64,000 nt of DNA from Leisingera aquaemixtae (GTDB taxonomy: Bacteria; Pseudomonadota; Alphaproteobacteria; Rhodobacterales; Rhodobacteraceae), in NCBI RefSeq assembly GCF_019801145.1, contig NZ_JAHVJQ010000006.1, positions 248,001 to 312,000 on the forward strand, written 5' to 3'. The first letter of the stretch is position 1. Each line of letters starts with the position of its first letter. Below are positions 16,590 to 25,278 of the stretch, piece after piece. The notes below the pieces were generated by a model that searched no databases, was not told the origin of the DNA, and saw nothing but the letters and a program-made list of their open reading frames with translations. A program made the position numbers and the translations under genes.

Positions 16590-17549
16590 TTACGCCCGCA
16601 CGGCATGCAGCTTCGGCTTGGCAATCGCCGCCTTCAACTCACGCGCCACCGCCTCTGCCACCGGCGGCGGGAAGGCGTTGCCGACCTGGCGGTAGGCATT
16701 GGTCTTGGCGCCGGTGAAATGCCATGCGTCCGGGAAGCCCTGAATGCGCGCCACCATCCGCACCGTTAGGCGCGGCATGTCGTTGTGGAACGGATCCGGG
16801 GCTTCATTTGCGATGGTGCGCCCCTCAACCCCCAGCGCCGCCCAGGCGCGCCGCGCGCGGGTCGGCCCCAAATCGGGCCCCCCGTGTTTCTTGGAGCCGC
16901 CGACGATGGTCGGCGCAATCTCATCCGCCTTGGCGGCCCAATCATCCGCCCCGCGCCAGCCGCGCTCCTTCATCAGGTCGATCAGGGTTGCACCAACGGT
17001 CGGCGGGTTGTGCGGCAGCGGTTCGGGCCAGTTGAACTGGCCGGCAAATTCCTTGCGCAGGGCAACAATCGCCACACGCGGCCGCAGCTGCGGCACACCG
17101 AAGTCGGAAGCATTCAGCAGGCGCCAGTCGGTTTCATAGCCCAGCTTCGACAGCTGCTTTTTCAGCTTCTCGCGGTAGTCATGGAACACCGCATCCAGAA
17201 AGCCGCGCACGTTCTCGATCATCACCGCGCGGGGGCGGGTCGAATCCACAATCTCGATCGCATCATCGAACAGGTTGCGCTCGTCCTTCTCGCCCAGCTG
17301 CTTGCCCGCGACCGAAAACGGCGGGCAGGGCAGGCCACCGGCCAACAGGTCGATGCCTTTGTAGTCGCCCGCGACGTCCTTGAACTTGCGCACGTCTTCT
17401 TCCAGCACGTTCCACGCGGGGCGGTTGTGGCGCAGGGTGGCGCAGCAGTGCTTGTCGATCTCAACCAGCGCCGTGTGGTCAAAGCCCGCCGCCTCGAGAC
17501 CGAGGGCCTGGCCGCCCGCACCTGCGCATAGTTCTACCGATGTCAGCAT
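16590..17549 (-). CDS. DNA (cytosine-5) methyltransferase of the restriction-modification cassette
   Basis: 319 aa from the ATG at 17549 (MLTSVELCAGAGGQALGLE). Motif I is CAGAGG near residue 8, motif IV GLPCPPFS has the catalytic C75, motif VI is IENVRGF at 111, motif VIII is LRPRVAIVAL, and motifs IX-X end with YRQVGNAFPPPVAEA. The target-recognition region lies between about 200 and 270. It should methylate the same site that the downstream NaeI-like nuclease cuts. The in-frame upstream ATG at 17624 would place the start beyond the LexA-type box, so 17549 is preferred. Confidence 0.92.
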   Translation of the reverse strand: MLTSVELCAGAGGQALGLEAAGFDHTALVEIDKHCCATLRHNRPAWNVLEEDVRKFKDVAGDYKGIDLLAGGLPCPPFSVAGKQLGEKDERNLFDDAIEIVDSTRPRAVMIENVRGFLDAVFHDYREKLKKQLSKLGYETDWRLLNASDFGVPQLRPRVAIVALRKEFAGQFNWPEPLPHNPPTVGATLIDLMKERGWRGADDWAAKADEIAPTIVGGSKKHGGPDLGPTRARRAWAALGVEGRTIANEAPDPFHNDMPRLTVRMVARIQGFPDAWHFTGAKTNAYRQVGNAFPPPVAEAVARELKAAIAKPKLHAVRA

Positions 17550-17571
17550 TCTGCTCTGCCTGTCCGTTTCT

Positions 17572-17586
17572 GTTCTTGCTCTGTTC
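17572..17586. promoter_or_regulatory. Candidate LexA box upstream of the methyltransferase gene
   Basis: GTTC-N7-GTTC at 17572-17586, the alphaproteobacterial LexA consensus, 23 bases upstream of the methyltransferase start. The match is exact, but a motif of eight fixed bases is expected about twice per 64 kb on both strands by chance. Confidence 0.45.
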
Positions 17587-17648
17587 CTATGCGGTAAAGC
17601 GATTCCGCACAAGGTTTTCTGCACCCGGCCAGACTAAGCGGAAATGCT

Positions 17649-17783
17649 GAAAAGCGAAAGGCCGCCCCGAGGGCGGCCTGTCCGTTTTCCCGATGGAGCG
17701 GGCGATGAGATTCGAACTCACGACCCTTACCTTGGCAAGGTAATGCTCTACCCCTGAGCTACGCCCGCGCTGCCATCCGGTGA
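17649..17783. repeat. 135-bp direct repeat, right copy (contains tRNA-Gly 3)
   Basis: Partner of 14959-15093. It contains tRNA-Gly 3 and its terminator hairpin (17659-17679). The outer flanks of the two copies differ, so homology stops sharply at the ends. Confidence 0.9.
17694..17768 (-). tRNA. tRNA-Gly (anticodon GCC), copy 3, CCA encoded
   Basis: Identical in the tRNA part to copies 1 and 2, minus strand, with an encoded CCA. It is followed by a GGCCGCC/GGCGGCC hairpin. It lies just upstream of the methyltransferase gene and in the same orientation. Confidence 0.95.
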
Positions 17784-17925
17784 GCGGTGAAATAGGGTCT
17801 CCGCCCGCTGCCTGCAAGAGGAAAATCGGCAGCGGGAGAAAAAAATCCGCACCGGCAGCGACGGAACGGCGGGGGATCGGCGTACCACCTGCAAACAACC
17901 GGATTTTTCAGGGGAGACCGAGGCT

Positions 17926-18111
17926 ATGAATTGGAAGGATTACTTGCGGATCACCAGCCTGGGCGCAGCGATTGCCCTGGGGATGCTGGTGCACAGCGCA
18001 CAGCACGCCAGTTCACCGCAGGCTGACAGCTGGGCCGGGCAGGTCGAGGGGCTGAAACCTGTGCATGTTGAAACCGTGACCCTTCCAGAAGCCGCAGCAT
18101 TCAACGCCTGA
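17926..18111 (+). CDS. Small single-pass or secreted protein, unknown
   Basis: 61 aa, MNWKDYLRITSLGAAIALGM at the start, giving one hydrophobic segment (about residues 10-25), then a polar tail rich in H, Q, V and E. GGGGAGA lies nine to ten bases before the ATG. It is not recognised as a family. It stands alone between tRNA-Gly 3 and the pyc terminator, so the coding call rests on the ribosome site and codon pattern only. Confidence 0.5.
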   Translation: MNWKDYLRITSLGAAIALGMLVHSAQHASSPQADSWAGQVEGLKPVHVETVTLPEAAAFNA

Positions 18112-18236
18112 CGGCCTGGCAACAGCCAGAAATCCTGCGCGGCTTTTCGGGTGCGAAACACCGGGCCGGCGCTAGTTCTCCGCGCCGGAAAACTGGCCGG
18201 AATTCGCGCCGAACTTCGGTTCCCCTCACAAAGAGA

Positions 18237-18267
18237 AAGGGCGCCCCGCTGCCGGCAGGGCGCCCTT
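18237..18267 (-). terminator. Terminator of pyc
   Basis: Minus strand: AAGGGCGCC / GGCGCCCTT stem followed by TCTCTTTGTG, about 20 bases after the pyc stop. Confidence 0.8.
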
Positions 18268-18289
18268 CCGAATTTTCCAGCCTTCCGGC

Positions 18290-21200
18290 TTATTCCAGCT
18301 CGACCAGCAGATCCTTGGCGTCAATCTGGCCGCCGGCCTGAACGTGCACGGCCTTCACAACCGCGTCGCGCTCTGCGTGGATGCCGGTTTCCATCTTCAT
18401 CGCTTCGATGGTCAGCAGCATGTCGCCTTCGTGCACCTGCTGGCCCACCTGCACCGCGACAGAGGCCACAACACCCGGCATCGGCGCGCCGACGTGGTTC
18501 GGGTTGCCTGCTTCCGCCTTGGCGCGGACTTCGGTCGAGGCCTTGACCAGACGGTTCGGCACCCGGATCACGCGGGGCTGGCCGTTCAGCTCGAAGAAGA
18601 CCTTCACTTCGCCCTTCTCGTCGGTCTCGGAAATCGCCTGCAGGCGGATTTCCAGGGTCTTGCCCGGATCGATCTCGGCGGTGATCTCCTCACCTGGCTC
18701 CATGCCATAGAAGAAGGTCTTGGTCGGCAGGGTGCGCACCGGGCCGTACTGGCGGTGGCGGCCCATGTAGTCGAGGAACACCTTCGGATACATCAGGTAG
18801 CCGTTCAGGTCCTCGTCATCGACCTTGAAGCCTTCCAGCTCTTTCGACAGCTCCGCGCGGACCGCTTCCAGATTCACCGGCTCCAGATGCTTGCCCGGGC
18901 GTTCGGTGTTGGGCGCTTCACCCTTCAGAACCTTGGACACGATACCTTCCGGGAAGCCGCCCGGGGGCTGGCCCAGGTTGCCGCGCATCATGTCGACCAC
19001 CGAGTCGGGGAAGGCCACGTCGGTTTCCGGGTTTTCGACCTCTTCGCGCGTCAGGCCCTGGGAGACCATCATCAGCGCCATGTCGCCAACCACCTTGGAC
19101 GAGGGGGTCACTTTCACGATATCGCCGAACATCTGGTTCACGTCGGCATAGGTCTGCGCCACGTCAGCCCATTTTTCTTCCAGCCCCAGCGAGCGCGCCT
19201 GCGCCTTCAGGTTGGTGAACTGGCCGCCCGGCATCTCGTGCAGGTAGACCTCGGAGGCCGGGGCCTGCAGGCCGCTTTCGAACGCCGCATACTGCGCCCG
19301 CACCTGTTCCCAGTAGCCGGAGATCTCGCGCACCTTGGAAATGTCGATGCCGGTGTCGCGGTCGGTGTTGCGCAGCGCCTCGACGATGGAGCCCAGGCAG
19401 GGCTGCGAGGTGCCGCCGGAGAAGGCGTCCATCGCCGCATCCACCGCATCCACGCCGGCATCCGCCGCCGCCAGGATGGTGGCACCGGCCACGCCGGAGG
19501 TGTCATGGGTGTGGAAGTGGACCGGCAGGCCGACCTCTTCTTTCAGCGCCTTGACCAGCTGGCGGGCAGCGGCAGGCTTCAACAGGCCAGCCATGTCCTT
19601 CAGGCCCAGGATGTGGGCGCCGGCTGCTTCCAGCTCTTTCGCCATGCCGACATAGTACTTGAGGTCGTACTTGGCGCGGTTCGGGTCCAGGATATCGCCG
19701 GTATAGCAGATGGTGCCTTCGCAGACCTTGCCGCTCTCGACCACCGCGTCCATGGCAACGCGCATGTTCTCGACCCAGTTCAGCGAGTCGAAGACGCGGA
19801 ACACGTCGACGCCGGTGGTGGCCGCCTGGCGCACGAACTCCTGCACCACGTTGTCCGGATAGTTGGTGTAGCCGACGCCGTTGGAGGCGCGCAGCAGCAT
19901 CTGGGTCATCAGGTTCGGCATCCGCTCGCGCAGGTCGCGCAGGCGCTGCCAGGGGCATTCCTGCAAAAAGCGGTAGGCCACGTCAAAGGTCGCACCGCCC
20001 CAGCACTCGACCGAGAACAGCTGGCTCAGGTTTTGCGCATAGGCCGGCGCCACCTTGATCATGTCGATCGAGCGCATCCGGGTCGCCAGCAGGGACTGGT
20101 GGCCGTCGCGCATCGTGGTGTCGGTCAGCAAGAGCTGGCGCTGCGACTTCATCCAGTCGGCCACCGCCTGGGCACCCTTCTGCTCCAGCAGATTGCGGGT
20201 GCCATAGGGCAGGTTGCCCACTTCCGCTTTCGGTGCGCGCGGCTCCTTCAGGTCGGCGGCGGGAGCGGCGCGGCCTTCGGTCTCCGGGTGGCCGTTCACG
20301 GTGATGTCCGCGATATAGGTCAGCACCTTGGTGCCGCGGTCGCGGCGCTTCTTGAACTGGAACAGATCCGGCGTCTCGTCGATGAACTTGGTGGTGTATT
20401 CATTCGACAGGAAGGTCGGGTGCTTCAGCAGGTTTTCGACAAAGGCGATGTTGGTGGAAACACCGCGGACCCGGAATTCGCGCAGCGCGCGGTCCATGCG
20501 GGCAATCGCCTTTTCCGGGGTCGGCGCCCAGGCGGTCACCTTGGTCAGCAGCGAGTCATAGTAGCGGGTGATCACGCCGCCCGCGTATGCGGTGCCGCCG
20601 TCCAGGCGGATGCCCATGCCGGTGGCGGAACGGTAGGCGGTGATGCGGCCGTAGTCCGGGATGAAGTTGTTCAGCGGATCTTCGGTGGTGACGCGGGTCT
20701 GCAGCGCGTGGCCGTTCAGGCGGATATCGTCCTGGCTGGCCTTGCCGGTCGCCTCGGCAATGGTCTTGCCTTCGGCGATCAGGATCTGCGCCTGCACGAT
20801 GTCGATGCCGGTGACCTCTTCGGTCACGGTATGCTCCACCTGCACCCGCGGGTTCACTTCGATGAAGTAGAACTTGCCGTCGTTCATATCCATTAGGAAT
20901 TCGACGGTGCCCGCGCATTCATAGTTCACATGCTGGCAGATCTTGCGGCCCAGGTCGCACAGTTCTGCGCGCTGTTCTTCGCTCAGGTACGGGGCAGGGG
21001 CGCGCTCAACCACTTTCTGGTTGCGGCGCTGGACCGAGCAGTCCCGTTCGTACAGGTGATAGATCTCGCCGTGCTTGTCGCCCAGGATCTGCACCTCGAC
21101 GTGGCGGGCGCGGGTGATCATCTTCTCCAGATAGCCCTCGCCGTTGCCGAATGCGGCTTCCGCCTCGCGGCGGCCTTCCAGGACTTTCTCTTCCAGCTCC

Positions 21201-21733
21201 TTCTCGGCATGGATCGGACGCATGCCGCGGCCGCCGCCGCCCCAGGAGGCCTTCAGCATCAGCGGGTAGCCGATCTCGGCCGCTTCCTTGCGGATCGCGT
21301 CCATGTCGTCGCCCAGCACCTCGGTTGCCGGAATCACCGGCACGCCGGCGGCAATTGCCACCTTGCGGGCAGAGGCCTTGTCGCCAAGGGCGCGCATGGT
21401 TTCGGCCTTGGGGCCGATGAAGGTGATGCCGTTGCGGGCGCAGGCATCCACGAAATCCGGGTTCTCGGACAGCAGGCCGTACCCGGGGTGGATCGCATCG
21501 GCGCCGCTTTCCTTGGCCACCCGGATGATCTCGTCGATCGACAGATAGGCCGCAACCGGGCCCATGCCTTCGCCGATGCGGTAGGCCTCGTCCGCCTTGA
21601 ACCGGTGCAGGCCGAGCTTGTCTTCCTCGGCATAGACGGCGACGGTGCGCTTGCCCATCTCGTTGGCTGCGCGCATCACGCGGATCGCGATCTCGCCACG
21701 GTTGGCAATCAGGATTTTTTTGAAGTCGGTCAT
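18290..21733 (-). CDS. pyc: Pyruvate carboxylase
   Basis: 1147 aa, the usual single-chain length. It makes oxaloacetate from pyruvate, bicarbonate and ATP with biotin as carrier, an anaplerotic entry to the TCA cycle. Domain order: biotin carboxylase about 1-450 (KILIANRGEIAIR, ATP-grasp loop KASWGGGGRGMR, EVNPRVQVEHTVTE), carboxyltransferase about 530-810 (TDTTMRDGHQSLLATR, HTHDTSG metal site), a conserved allosteric/tetramerisation region, and the biotinyl domain with the biotin lysine at about 1113 in EAMKMETG. It is monocistronic, with a terminator behind it and about 325 bases of spacer in front. Confidence 0.96.
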   Translation of the reverse strand: MTDFKKILIANRGEIAIRVMRAANEMGKRTVAVYAEEDKLGLHRFKADEAYRIGEGMGPVAAYLSIDEIIRVAKESGADAIHPGYGLLSENPDFVDACARNGITFIGPKAETMRALGDKASARKVAIAAGVPVIPATEVLGDDMDAIRKEAAEIGYPLMLKASWGGGGRGMRPIHAEKELEEKVLEGRREAEAAFGNGEGYLEKMITRARHVEVQILGDKHGEIYHLYERDCSVQRRNQKVVERAPAPYLSEEQRAELCDLGRKICQHVNYECAGTVEFLMDMNDGKFYFIEVNPRVQVEHTVTEEVTGIDIVQAQILIAEGKTIAEATGKASQDDIRLNGHALQTRVTTEDPLNNFIPDYGRITAYRSATGMGIRLDGGTAYAGGVITRYYDSLLTKVTAWAPTPEKAIARMDRALREFRVRGVSTNIAFVENLLKHPTFLSNEYTTKFIDETPDLFQFKKRRDRGTKVLTYIADITVNGHPETEGRAAPAADLKEPRAPKAEVGNLPYGTRNLLEQKGAQAVADWMKSQRQLLLTDTTMRDGHQSLLATRMRSIDMIKVAPAYAQNLSQLFSVECWGGATFDVAYRFLQECPWQRLRDLRERMPNLMTQMLLRASNGVGYTNYPDNVVQEFVRQAATTGVDVFRVFDSLNWVENMRVAMDAVVESGKVCEGTICYTGDILDPNRAKYDLKYYVGMAKELEAAGAHILGLKDMAGLLKPAAARQLVKALKEEVGLPVHFHTHDTSGVAGATILAAADAGVDAVDAAMDAFSGGTSQPCLGSIVEALRNTDRDTGIDISKVREISGYWEQVRAQYAAFESGLQAPASEVYLHEMPGGQFTNLKAQARSLGLEEKWADVAQTYADVNQMFGDIVKVTPSSKVVGDMALMMVSQGLTREEVENPETDVAFPDSVVDMMRGNLGQPPGGFPEGIVSKVLKGEAPNTERPGKHLEPVNLEAVRAELSKELEGFKVDDEDLNGYLMYPKVFLDYMGRHRQYGPVRTLPTKTFFYGMEPGEEITAEIDPGKTLEIRLQAISETDEKGEVKVFFELNGQPRVIRVPNRLVKASTEVRAKAEAGNPNHVGAPMPGVVASVAVQVGQQVHEGDMLLTIEAMKMETGIHAERDAVVKAVHVQAGGQIDAKDLLVELE

Positions 21734-22057
21734 TTCACCCTCGGGGTCCGTGCAAGTTGGTGCAGTGTTAGGCGGATATTAGCGGCTGGTATAGACGTAG
21801 TTCTGGGTATTTCCGGCATGATTGCGCTCTCAAGCGGCCTGTTTTTCCATTCCTGATCCGCGTTTTGCCCATTCCGGCTGTCAGGCGGGTCCAGCCGCCC
21901 AATCTGCTAACATTTACAGATTCCGCCAAAATTTTGCATCTGCAGCATGGTTTTGTAACTATTTTTTCCGCGCCGCAGCGAAAATATGACGTTGCGGATG
22001 CGTCATTTTGGCGCAATTTTCCCGGTTTTGCACGAAATGCGCCGGCCGGCAGTGCAG
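21734..22057. other. Spacer between pyc and the hydroxy-acid dehydrogenase gene
   Basis: 324 bases without a credible gene. It must hold the pyc promoter on the minus strand. It is AT-richer than the surroundings and contains an exact inverted repeat ATGACG-N9-CGTCAT at 21986-22006, which could be an operator or a remnant terminator of the upstream gene. The short minus-strand ORF 21768-22016 shows no family features. Confidence 0.6.
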
Positions 22058-23203
22058 TCAGGCCAATTTCCGCAGCTGCAGGCTGCGCGCCTCCGTCAGG
22101 CTGGACAGGCCCAGCTGGCCCATATTGGCTTCCAGATCCTTGGTCAGAATGCTGATCAGATGCGCCGGACCGGCCTCGCCCAGGGCGGCCAGCGCATAGT
22201 GGAAGGCGCGCCCCAGCATGATGAAATCCGCCCCCAGCGCCAGCGCCCGCAGGATGTCCAGCCCGCCCTCGATGCCGCTGTCGAAAATGACAGGAACGGT
22301 AACGGCCTCGCGCACCTCCGGCAGCAGGCTGATGGCGGGCGGGCAGCCGTCGAACTGCCGGCCGCCGTGGTTGGACAGCCAGATGGCATCGGCGCCCGCC
22401 TCCTGCAGCCGCCGCGCATCTTCGGCCCGCTGCACGCCTTTGATGATGAACGGCCCGTCCCAGTTGTGCCGCAGCCAGTCGACATAGGCCCAGTCGGGCG
22501 AGGTCCGCAGCAGATAGCCGATATGCGCGGTTGGCGGCAGGTTGGCCTGTTCGCCGCCGATGTATTTATCCAGCGTCCGCATGTGCGGCATCCCGGCCCG
22601 GGCCATTCCCAGCGCCCAGGCGGGCCGCATTGCGATCTGCGCCAAGAGCCGCGGGGTCAGCCGGGGCGGCTGCGTCAGGCCGGAGCGGGTCTGCCGTTCC
22701 CGGCGCGAGGCGACCGGCACATCCACCGTCAGCACCAGGGTGCGGAACCCCGCATCCCGCGCCCGCGCCAGCAGGTCGGTGCGGATGCCCTCATCCTTCG
22801 GCGGGTAGAGCTGAAACCAGGCATCCTTGCCCAGATGCGGCGCCAGATCCTCCGGCATCTGGCTGGCCACGGTGGACAGGCAATAGGGGATGCCCGCGGC
22901 GGCGGCGCTGCGGGCCAGGATGCCCTCGGCATCGGGCCAGATCAGGCCGGACATGCCGACGGGCGCCACGCCAAAAGGGCAGGCGTATGCGGCCCCCAGA
23001 AGCTCAATCGACAGATCCGTCTCCAGCGGCCCGTGCAGCACCGACGGCAGCATGCCGATCCTGTCCAGCCCGGTGCGGTTCTGCGCCTTGGCGGCCTCAG
23101 TCCCGGTGCCGCTGTCCAGATACTCCCAGACGAACTTCGGCAGCCGCTGTCTGGCGCGGTCTTTCAGATCGCTAAGGCCCGGGTAATTCTGATGCAATTC
23201 CAT
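22058..23203 (-). CDS. FMN-dependent alpha-hydroxy acid dehydrogenase (LldD family)
   Basis: 381 aa TIM-barrel flavoprotein. The family signature SNHGGRQFDG holds the catalytic histidine (about residue 277), and FGVAPVGMSGL, LVLTVDVPV and FDSGIEGGLDILRALALGAD are all present. Members oxidise L-lactate, glycolate, mandelate or related acids and pass electrons to quinone or oxygen. L-lactate dehydrogenase is a fair guess, and the pyruvate carboxylase gene just downstream would fit use of lactate-derived pyruvate, but the substrate is not proven. It is preceded by the terminator of the GGDEF gene. Confidence 0.9.
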   Translation of the reverse strand: MELHQNYPGLSDLKDRARQRLPKFVWEYLDSGTGTEAAKAQNRTGLDRIGMLPSVLHGPLETDLSIELLGAAYACPFGVAPVGMSGLIWPDAEGILARSAAAAGIPYCLSTVASQMPEDLAPHLGKDAWFQLYPPKDEGIRTDLLARARDAGFRTLVLTVDVPVASRRERQTRSGLTQPPRLTPRLLAQIAMRPAWALGMARAGMPHMRTLDKYIGGEQANLPPTAHIGYLLRTSPDWAYVDWLRHNWDGPFIIKGVQRAEDARRLQEAGADAIWLSNHGGRQFDGCPPAISLLPEVREAVTVPVIFDSGIEGGLDILRALALGADFIMLGRAFHYALAALGEAGPAHLISILTKDLEANMGQLGLSSLTEARSLQLRKLA

Positions 23204-23239
23204 GCAGCTATTGGTACGCGGCCGTCAGGAGAGTGCAAG

Positions 23240-23283
23240 AAAAAGCGCCGGAACCGGCCAGCGGCCCCGGCTTCTTGCGGCGC
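23240..23283 (-). terminator. Terminator of the GGDEF gene
   Basis: Minus strand: a long GC-rich imperfect hairpin (GCCGGGGCC / GGCCGGTTCCGGC) ending in GCTTTTTCTT, immediately after the stop codon. Confidence 0.7.
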
Positions 23284-25074
23284 CTAGGCCGCTGCGTCCT
23301 TGTCCTGAGCGCTGCCGGCGGCGGCGATCTGCGCCGGCGGGTTGCGCGGCGCCGCCGCCGTTCCCTCGGCAACGCAGACCTGGTTGCGCCCCTTGGCCTT
23401 GGCCTCATACAGCGCCTCGTCGGAGGCGCGCAGCAGATCCTGCGGCATGGTGCCATGCGCCGGGTAATGGGCAACGCCCAGCGAAATGGAAATCCGCGGC
23501 AGCGCCTTTTCGCCGTAACGCACCACCACGTCCTCGACGGCCTGCCGCAGCAGCTCCGCCTTGGTGACAGCATCCTCCGGGCGCACGCCCGGCAGAAGCA
23601 GCGCAAATTCCTCGCCGCCGGGACGGCAAGCCACCTCTTCGCCGTCACAGGCCTGCTCCAGCGCCGTGCCCACCGCCCGCAGCACCATGTCGCCTGCATC
23701 ATGGCCGTGATTGTCATTGAATTTCTTGAAGTGGTCGACGTCGATCGACACCACGCTCAGCGGCCGTCCGCGGCTCTGGCTGGCACCCACGAATTTGCGC
23801 AGGCACTCGGTCATGTGGCGGCGGTTGAACAGGCCGGTCAGCGGGTCGCGCACCGACTGGTCGTGCAGCTGGTCGCGCATCCGCACGTTGGCAATCGCCA
23901 TGCTGATCTGCTCCGCGCACATCTGCGCCAGCTGCTTGCAGCCGGAGAAATCCCCGGCCCGGCTCGGCCGCGACCGCAGGTGCATCAGGCCGACGGTCTC
24001 GCCATGCGCCAGGATCGGGAAGCAGAAATAGGGCCGCCCGTCATGCGGTTCCGCGTGGGCGCAGGTGAACTCCACTTCCGAGGCGCCGAACTCATAGGTC
24101 CGGCCGCGGCGCAGCCCCCAGCATTCGCCCGGCTGGATGTGGTCCTTGTGGCTGCCGCCGTTCCAGCTGGCACAGCCGTCCAGCACGTCGCGCGAATTGG
24201 AGAACACATAGATGCTGCCCTCGGAATCCGGCAGCAGATGGCTCATGAATTCGGACACCATGTCGAACAGCTCATCCAGCGAGCGGCAGGATTGCAGCCA
24301 TTCGTTCAGCTCGCCCAACAGCTTCACTTCCCGTGCCAGCTGCAGCTGGTTTGCCATGATCTCCTGATCCTTGGCAGACCGCTCCTCAACCTGGCGCAGG
24401 CTGCGGCGGTTGGATTTGAAAACAACCGCCGACACGATGGCCATCGCCGTCACTGTCACCAGCGAAATCAGCGCCAGAGACATGCGGACACGGGAAATGA
24501 AGGTGTTCCGCACATCGGTAATGTCCGAGTAGAACTCGATCGCCCCGATGAAAATGCCATCGTGCATGACCGGGGAATAGACTTCGGCCACCTCGCGGTT
24601 CGGGATGGAGCCGTCGGGATTGACCGCGGTCATCAGCCCGTCCACCTCGGTCGCGGGCTTTTCTTCATGCTTGTAGTAGACGACGCCCTGCGAGACGGCG
24701 GTCTGGAAATACTCCTTGGTGTTCCGCTGGCCGATTTCCTCGGCGCGGGTGGACCAGAAAATAGTCCCGTCCGACTCGAACAGTTTCAGCCGGTACACGT
24801 CCGAGGTTTTCGGCACCAGGTTCAGATATTCCCGGTCGTGCTCATCCAGTTCGCCGAGCACAAAAGCGTCCTTGCTGTTTGAAAGGTGCAGCAGAACCGC
24901 CCGCCGCCAGGTGTCGGCCTGCTTGCGCAGGTCCGCTTCCAGCATCCGGTCCACGATGGGCGAAGGGACGGAATAAACGGCCCAGGCCGACAGCGCGGCC
25001 GCTGCCAGCATCAGGGGCAGCAGCAGCAGGGTCTTGAGCTTGGAAAGAAGCTTTCCGGCGGGCCGGTGTGTCAT
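23284..25074 (-). CDS. Membrane-bound diguanylate cyclase (sensor-GAF-GGDEF)
   Basis: 596 aa. Transmembrane helix at about 15-35, a periplasmic sensor region of about 165 residues (PAS/Cache-like, with FESDGTIFWSTRAEEIG), a second helix at about 200-220, a coiled linker, a GAF-like domain about 250-410, and a C-terminal GGDEF domain. The signature is intact as RPGGEEF near residue 485, with DVDHFKKFND substrate-binding residues, so the protein should make cyclic di-GMP. The allosteric RxxD inhibition site normally five residues ahead of GGEEF is absent. The cognate signal is unknown. Confidence 0.92.
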   Translation of the reverse strand: MTHRPAGKLLSKLKTLLLLPLMLAAAALSAWAVYSVPSPIVDRMLEADLRKQADTWRRAVLLHLSNSKDAFVLGELDEHDREYLNLVPKTSDVYRLKLFESDGTIFWSTRAEEIGQRNTKEYFQTAVSQGVVYYKHEEKPATEVDGLMTAVNPDGSIPNREVAEVYSPVMHDGIFIGAIEFYSDITDVRNTFISRVRMSLALISLVTVTAMAIVSAVVFKSNRRSLRQVEERSAKDQEIMANQLQLAREVKLLGELNEWLQSCRSLDELFDMVSEFMSHLLPDSEGSIYVFSNSRDVLDGCASWNGGSHKDHIQPGECWGLRRGRTYEFGASEVEFTCAHAEPHDGRPYFCFPILAHGETVGLMHLRSRPSRAGDFSGCKQLAQMCAEQISMAIANVRMRDQLHDQSVRDPLTGLFNRRHMTECLRKFVGASQSRGRPLSVVSIDVDHFKKFNDNHGHDAGDMVLRAVGTALEQACDGEEVACRPGGEEFALLLPGVRPEDAVTKAELLRQAVEDVVVRYGEKALPRISISLGVAHYPAHGTMPQDLLRASDEALYEAKAKGRNQVCVAEGTAAAPRNPPAQIAAAGSAQDKDAAA

Positions 25075-25221
25075 GATGGTCCCCAGTCAAACGGCGTTTG
25101 CGTTAATATTGCGCAGCAGGCTTTACAGAACATGAATTTCCCGCCTCCGCTTGTGCTGAATAGGCAAAATGCACGCTAAAAGGTGCCTTGACGGTGTCGC
25201 TGATTTTCCTGCGATCCGGGC

Positions 25222-25236
25222 GAACAGACTGTGAAC
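25222..25236. promoter_or_regulatory. LexA box upstream of the UvrD-type helicase
   Basis: GAAC-N7-GAAC, the reverse complement of the alphaproteobacterial consensus GTTC-N7-GTTC, 42 bases before the helicase ATG. The position and the DNA-repair target make it a likely true SOS operator. Confidence 0.75.
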
Positions 25237-25278
25237 GTCCTCTTTCCGCCGGACCTGAATCACGCTAGGATCACGGCC

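Noticed and set aside
18344-20896. An 850-codon plus-strand frame opposite pyc
   Set aside because: Shadow of the pyruvate carboxylase gene; no ribosome site and no recognisable domain.
21986-22006. ATGACG-N9-CGTCAT palindrome before pyc as a defined operator
   Set aside because: It lies about 250 bases upstream of pyc and no cognate regulator is known or nearby. It is recorded only in the spacer entry.
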